64,000 bases of DNA, from contig NC_088787.1 of NCBI RefSeq assembly GCF_949628265.1, positions 36,506,844 to 36,570,843 of the forward strand, in the 5' to 3' direction. Below the pieces are notes generated by a model. The model was not told where the DNA came from and did no database searches. It saw nothing but the letters and a program-made list of their open reading frames with translations. Position 1 is the first letter of the stretch. Each line of letters starts with the position of its first letter. The position numbers were made by a program, and so were the translations under genes. Positions 60,742 to 64,000 of this stretch are shown piece by piece. Origin of the DNA: Cloeon dipterum. Lineage: Eukaryota; Arthropoda; Insecta; Ephemeroptera; Baetidae.

Positions 60742-60749
60742 TATAAGTC
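59157..60749. promoter_or_regulatory. Divergent intergenic region of the MRJP-like pair
   Basis: Each side carries a matched leader: TATAAGGCTGCTTATTTCAGAG on the plus side at about 60,398, and GGATAAAGGCTGCTTATTTTAG on the minus side at about 59,490. Both are followed by a CCAGCAGGTTCGTTTTCTTGGAAG-type block, which probably marks the first untranslated exon. A second, weaker copy of that block lies at about 60,150-60,190 on the plus side. The centre is AT-rich and unique. Confidence 0.55.
60709..60741. repeat. (AT)n microsatellite
   Basis: About 33 bases of alternating AT with one interruption, ending nine bases before the position of the lost start codon of the plus-strand MRJP-like copy. 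Confidence 0.95.
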
Positions 60750-62902
60750 ACGAATCATTTCTTTTTTGTCATCGTTTTGCTCCGTCTTTCATTGGCCACC
60801 GCCGCCAACTTCACGCAAGTCTTCGAGTGGCCCGACGGAATGGACTTTGAGTGGCCCTCCGAGGCGAACAGGACAAACGCCTTGAACGATAGAACTTTCA
60901 ATCCAAAGAATATTGAACCAATTTTCATGGCTGTGTACGGAACAAGGATCTTCCTCAGCCTTGAGCAATATGAAAATATTCCGGTCAGTCTGGTGTCTTT
61001 GCCGACGAGCAGCGCGTCCTCAGCGTCCCCGAAGCTCACTCCATTCCCATCGTGGGAGATGCATGTAAGTGTGAAAATTAAAGAGTAACTTCTTGCGCTA
61101 AAAACGCATATGATTTGATTTGTTAATTTTTAGTCGAAATTTGTAGTTTAGAATTATATTTTTTCATGAAATGGGCACTCATTTTATTAAAATTTTCATA
61201 TATTTTGAAAACTCGGTGTTTTCTCAAAAAAGGAAACCAGTACAAAAAGTGATATTCTGATTAAGATTTGATCTAAAACACATCAATATTCTTTTTGCAA
61301 GGTAAAGGTGACTGCAACAAAATTGGATTAGCAAGAGGGCTGGAAGTGGACTCTGTTGGCAGGCTGTGGGTTCTGGAAACCGGTAACATATATTGCAACG
61401 CCAAACTATGGATTTTCGACTTGTCCATCGACGATCACACGAATCTCATTTATTCATTTCCTTTTATCTATCGCATGCACGACTTGGTGCTCGATGAAAC
61501 ACCCAATGGAACCTTGGCATTCATCTCGCATATGGGTTTAGAACAAATTGTCGTGTTTAGTTTGGAAACAAATCAATCCTGGGTCGTGAAAATGCCAGGA
61601 ATTGAGGTTCTATCCATTGCCCTCTCCCCTAAGGAGGAACCAAGACAGCTCTATGTCAGCTATTGGAACTCCTATGAACTCTATTCAATTTCCATTACCG
61701 CACTTCGTAACGGAACTCAAACTGCATATCCCGAACAAATCGGAAAATGGACTAGAAGACCATATAGAATGCTGATTGATAGTCACGGGACCATGTATGC
61801 CACCTTTTGGCAGGAAAACTGCATCATCTCTTGGAACACATCCCAGCGAGCAGCGTTTTTATGAGGTACGTCACCAATTTAAATTTTAAATATGTTTTTC
61901 GATTTAAGAATTGATTTTTTTATTGGCTTAAATTATATCACTATATTTTTAATCTAAGAGCTGTGTGTGTAGTATCATTTCTTCGTGTTATCCTTTAATC
62001 TTAAATTAATTTAAAACAAATCGTTTCATTTTTTAGGTTGGAAAACTGAATATTTATAAGCCATTTACTTTTGCATTGGACTCGTCGGGAACCTTTTGGA
62101 CGACTGAGCTTAATAAAACAGCGACTAAGCCACGGTATAGGCTGCTAATGGCCGCAGTCGGTGCGAAATCATACAACTTCGAGCACTCGTCAGGTAAGTT
62201 TGCTCTGAACATAGTTGCCTTGAAAGCTTGCTAATTGTTGAATTTGGTTTGTATAATTCAAAGACGAGCACTTTGCAATGATTTTTGCTAACGAAGATTC
62301 AATAAGGGTTCATGCTAGATAAACGACATCATGTTGATTTATTTTAATTTCAGTTACAAAAGCCAGTCTAACCACCACTACCATTTCCCCTAAGAGCGAA
62401 TCAACGCCCTGTTAGCTTGTCCATTCCGGCTACAACAACTACGAAACCCGAATCAACGCCCGTAACAGCCACAGCCTCGATCCAAATTCATATAACGACC
62501 GATATAGTTGAAAATGGCACGCAACTCCCAGAATTAAATCACACTACGCCTGTTAATTTGTCAATTCCGACCACAACAAAATCTCCGGCTGAGGAAAATG
62601 CCACAACCGAGGTGCAGGAGAGCAGCATCCCGACCGAAAATTCGAACGAAAATAGGAAAATTAACATAACTCTGATCTGCGTCATCGTATTGTATAGTTC
62701 AATCATTCTTTGCCTCGTCCTGGGATGGAAGTGCATCATCAGTGTAATCCCACAAAACACTACTGAGGACCAGGAAATATCCGTTTTCTTTGACAACAAT
62801 GATGTAGTCGGATCCGCGGAAGTGCAGTTCGAGGAAATAGCTCTGCCCCGCCCCTTTCATCCAGTCCTACGAACAGCCGATTTGTCCCAGCCCGCGATCT
62901 GA
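60750..62902 (+). pseudogene. MRJP/yellow-family twin, decaying copy
   Basis: Equivalent exons: 60,750-61,064, about 61,301-61,866, 62,037-62,193 and 62,354-62,902. The protein text parallels the minus-strand gene (FEWPDGMDFEWPSE, ARGLEVDSVGRLWVLETG, PYRMLIDSHGTMY). Lesions: the start codon is ACG (60,750-60,752) where the twin has ATG; the exon 2 acceptor reads GCAAG instead of GCAGG, moving the AG by one base; an 11-base deletion near the end of exon 2 produces a TGA at the splice site (61,861-61,863); and exon 4 has a frame change with a TAG near 62,412. The transmembrane helix and acidic tail are still readable (ITLICVIVLYSSIILCLVLG). It is probably a recent pseudogene, although alternative starts and splicing could yield a shorter protein. 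Confidence 0.85.
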
Positions 62903-62926
62903 GTGAAAGCAAGGCTGGGAATATTC

Positions 62927-62932
62927 AATAAA
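62927..62932 (+). terminator. Polyadenylation signal AATAAA
   Basis: AATAAA 25 bases after the stop codon of the plus-strand MRJP-like copy, in the expected place for its transcript end. Confidence 0.6.
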
Positions 62933-63430
62933 TGTGAAGAGGCGCCTCGTGCTCTAGTCGAGACTGACGTCAACCAGAACATCTAATGCGATATAATGTC
63001 ATGAGCACAATCGAAACTCTTATCTTAATATGAACAAAAATATTTTAATTTATTCAACACTTGCGCATTATCCTTTAATTTATGTATTGTAATTATTTTT
63101 GGAAAAATAAACCTTTGTTATCTCTGAATATTTTTTGTTTAAAAAATCATTCCTTTGATTTCTCATGAATTAACTGTTTTTCACAACATATATATAAATA
63201 ATACACTCGACAAAAATAGAAATCATAATTTAAAATCAAGCAGCCAAGTAGTGTCTGTAAAAGTCATTTTATTTTATTTATTTTGTCCTCTAATTTTAAT
63301 ATAAGGGACATAAAAAGAAGCATGTCGTGTGCTGTATTGATCGCTAAAAAAACAAACTTTTCTCGTTGCTTTCTTGGTCAGCGCGTGCGCCATGCGGCAG
63401 CGAGAATTCAGGAAAATTGGTTCAAGCAGT

Positions 63431-64000
63431 CAATTTAGGCTTTTGTCGGCTATTTAATTGCTTTTTCTGTTTTCAATTTTGGTTTGATTTCTTCCATAAG
63501 TTGCGAATCGAGTGGCTGATTTTCTGCGAACGGCGCTTCGTCTTTTTATTGCGAGATAAAGATAATTTCCTATCGAGCCGAGACAACTTCTTTCACAATT
63601 TTAGTCATTTGCTGAATTAATTGTAGGCCCGGAGAAAGAGAATTTGTTGTTAATCGCGCTCACTCTTTCTCCAGAAATTGCCCATTTTGAGAAGAAATCC
63701 CTTTTCTCTGTTTTTTTGTCCATTTTCAGGTTGCGACCGAGGTTTGGGCCTGTTTTTGCGGTTAGACCGGCTTTTATTCTTATGAAACGTCAGACGCAAA
63801 TAACACGCATCCTGCTTGAAAACGCAACTGAGTCTTGCAGAGGGTAAAATACAGAGAGTATAAACTAGTAATATTGAATTTAATGCGTTGCTCTCGCAAT
63901 AATCAGAACAAGACACGATTATTATTGCCCGTTTTCAGCTAGCCAAGTCGCTCCCGTCTTTTAAGCGTTCCCTGAAGTGTCAATGCAGTTCCTTGAGCAC
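63431..64000. other. No supported gene
   Basis: Only short frames are present beyond the distal edge of the inverted duplication; I see no domain, repeat or RNA gene. Confidence 0.5.

Larger units (their letters stand above)
56580..63430. repeat. Large inverted duplication containing two MRJP-like genes
   Basis: The left arm (about 56,580-59,530) and right arm (about 60,385-63,430) are diverged reverse complements. They match from the distal edge (GAATTCnGGAAAATTGGTT), through the 3' flank (CAAGCAGCCAAGTAGT), all four exons and introns, to the TATA-proximal 5' leader (GGCTGCTTATTT; CCAGCnGGTTCGTTTTCTTGGAAG). The unique centre is about 850 bases. It is a head-to-head gene duplication, not a transposon. 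Confidence 0.88.

Overview
This is a transposon-dense stretch of an arthropod genome, most likely a hexapod. The strongest host signal is a pair of yellow/major royal jelly protein (MRJP) family genes at 57.0-62.9 kb. They have short GT-AG introns, and this family is essentially an insect one. Almost everything else is mobile DNA: non-LTR retrotransposons (LINEs), Ty3/gypsy elements, pogo, hAT and Crypton-like DNA elements, a Helitron-type helicase, and a Polinton/adintovirus-like remnant. I cannot name the species.

Layout. 0-1 kb: broken pogo-type transposase. 2-5 kb: first copy of an unrecognised spliced gene family carrying a small TA-target MITE and a 5'-truncated LINE. 5-12.4 kb: Crypton-like recombinase fragment joined to a truncated gypsy element (minus strand), whose gag start codon is split from its leader by a 1.76-kb hAT element with an 8-bp target duplication. 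13-15.8 kb: AT-rich direct repeats, a second Crypton-like copy and a retropepsin fragment. 17.2-21.4 kb: two more copies of the unrecognised gene family, one interrupted by a LINE. 21.6-23.4 kb: intron-bearing PIF1/Helitron-type helicase. 24-27.5 kb: a LINE with a 2A-like motif, PHD-like zinc finger, endonuclease and RT. 28-34.9 kb: a nearly complete two-ORF LINE. 34.9-43 kb: a gypsy element and LTR-like DNA. 43-48.7 kb: spliced low-copy-looking genes whose introns hold CGTCATGCA minisatellites. 50-54 kb: pogo transposase and virus-like capsid/protease remnants. 56.6-63.4 kb: head-to-head inverted duplication of the MRJP-like gene.

The most unusual feature is in the LINE at 28-34.9 kb. Its first ORF (about 608 codons once a 183-bp hAT-like MITE is discounted) contains a well-conserved TARG1/OARD1-type macrodomain with both catalytic residues (Lys156, Asp198). 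It lies 35 bp upstream of the endonuclease-RT ORF. The same LINE is split near its 3' end by a 1,684-bp near-perfect palindrome with 818-bp arms. Removing the palindrome and a 2-bp duplication restores the reading frame exactly. A retrotransposon carrying an ADP-ribose-processing fold is, as far as I know, not a standard LINE architecture.

The MRJP-like pair is also unusual. The minus-strand gene is intact (four exons, 510 residues) and predicted to be membrane-anchored through a Thr-rich stalk. The plus-strand twin has lost its start codon, a splice acceptor and its frame. All statements rest on reading the sequence and on general family knowledge; no database search was run.
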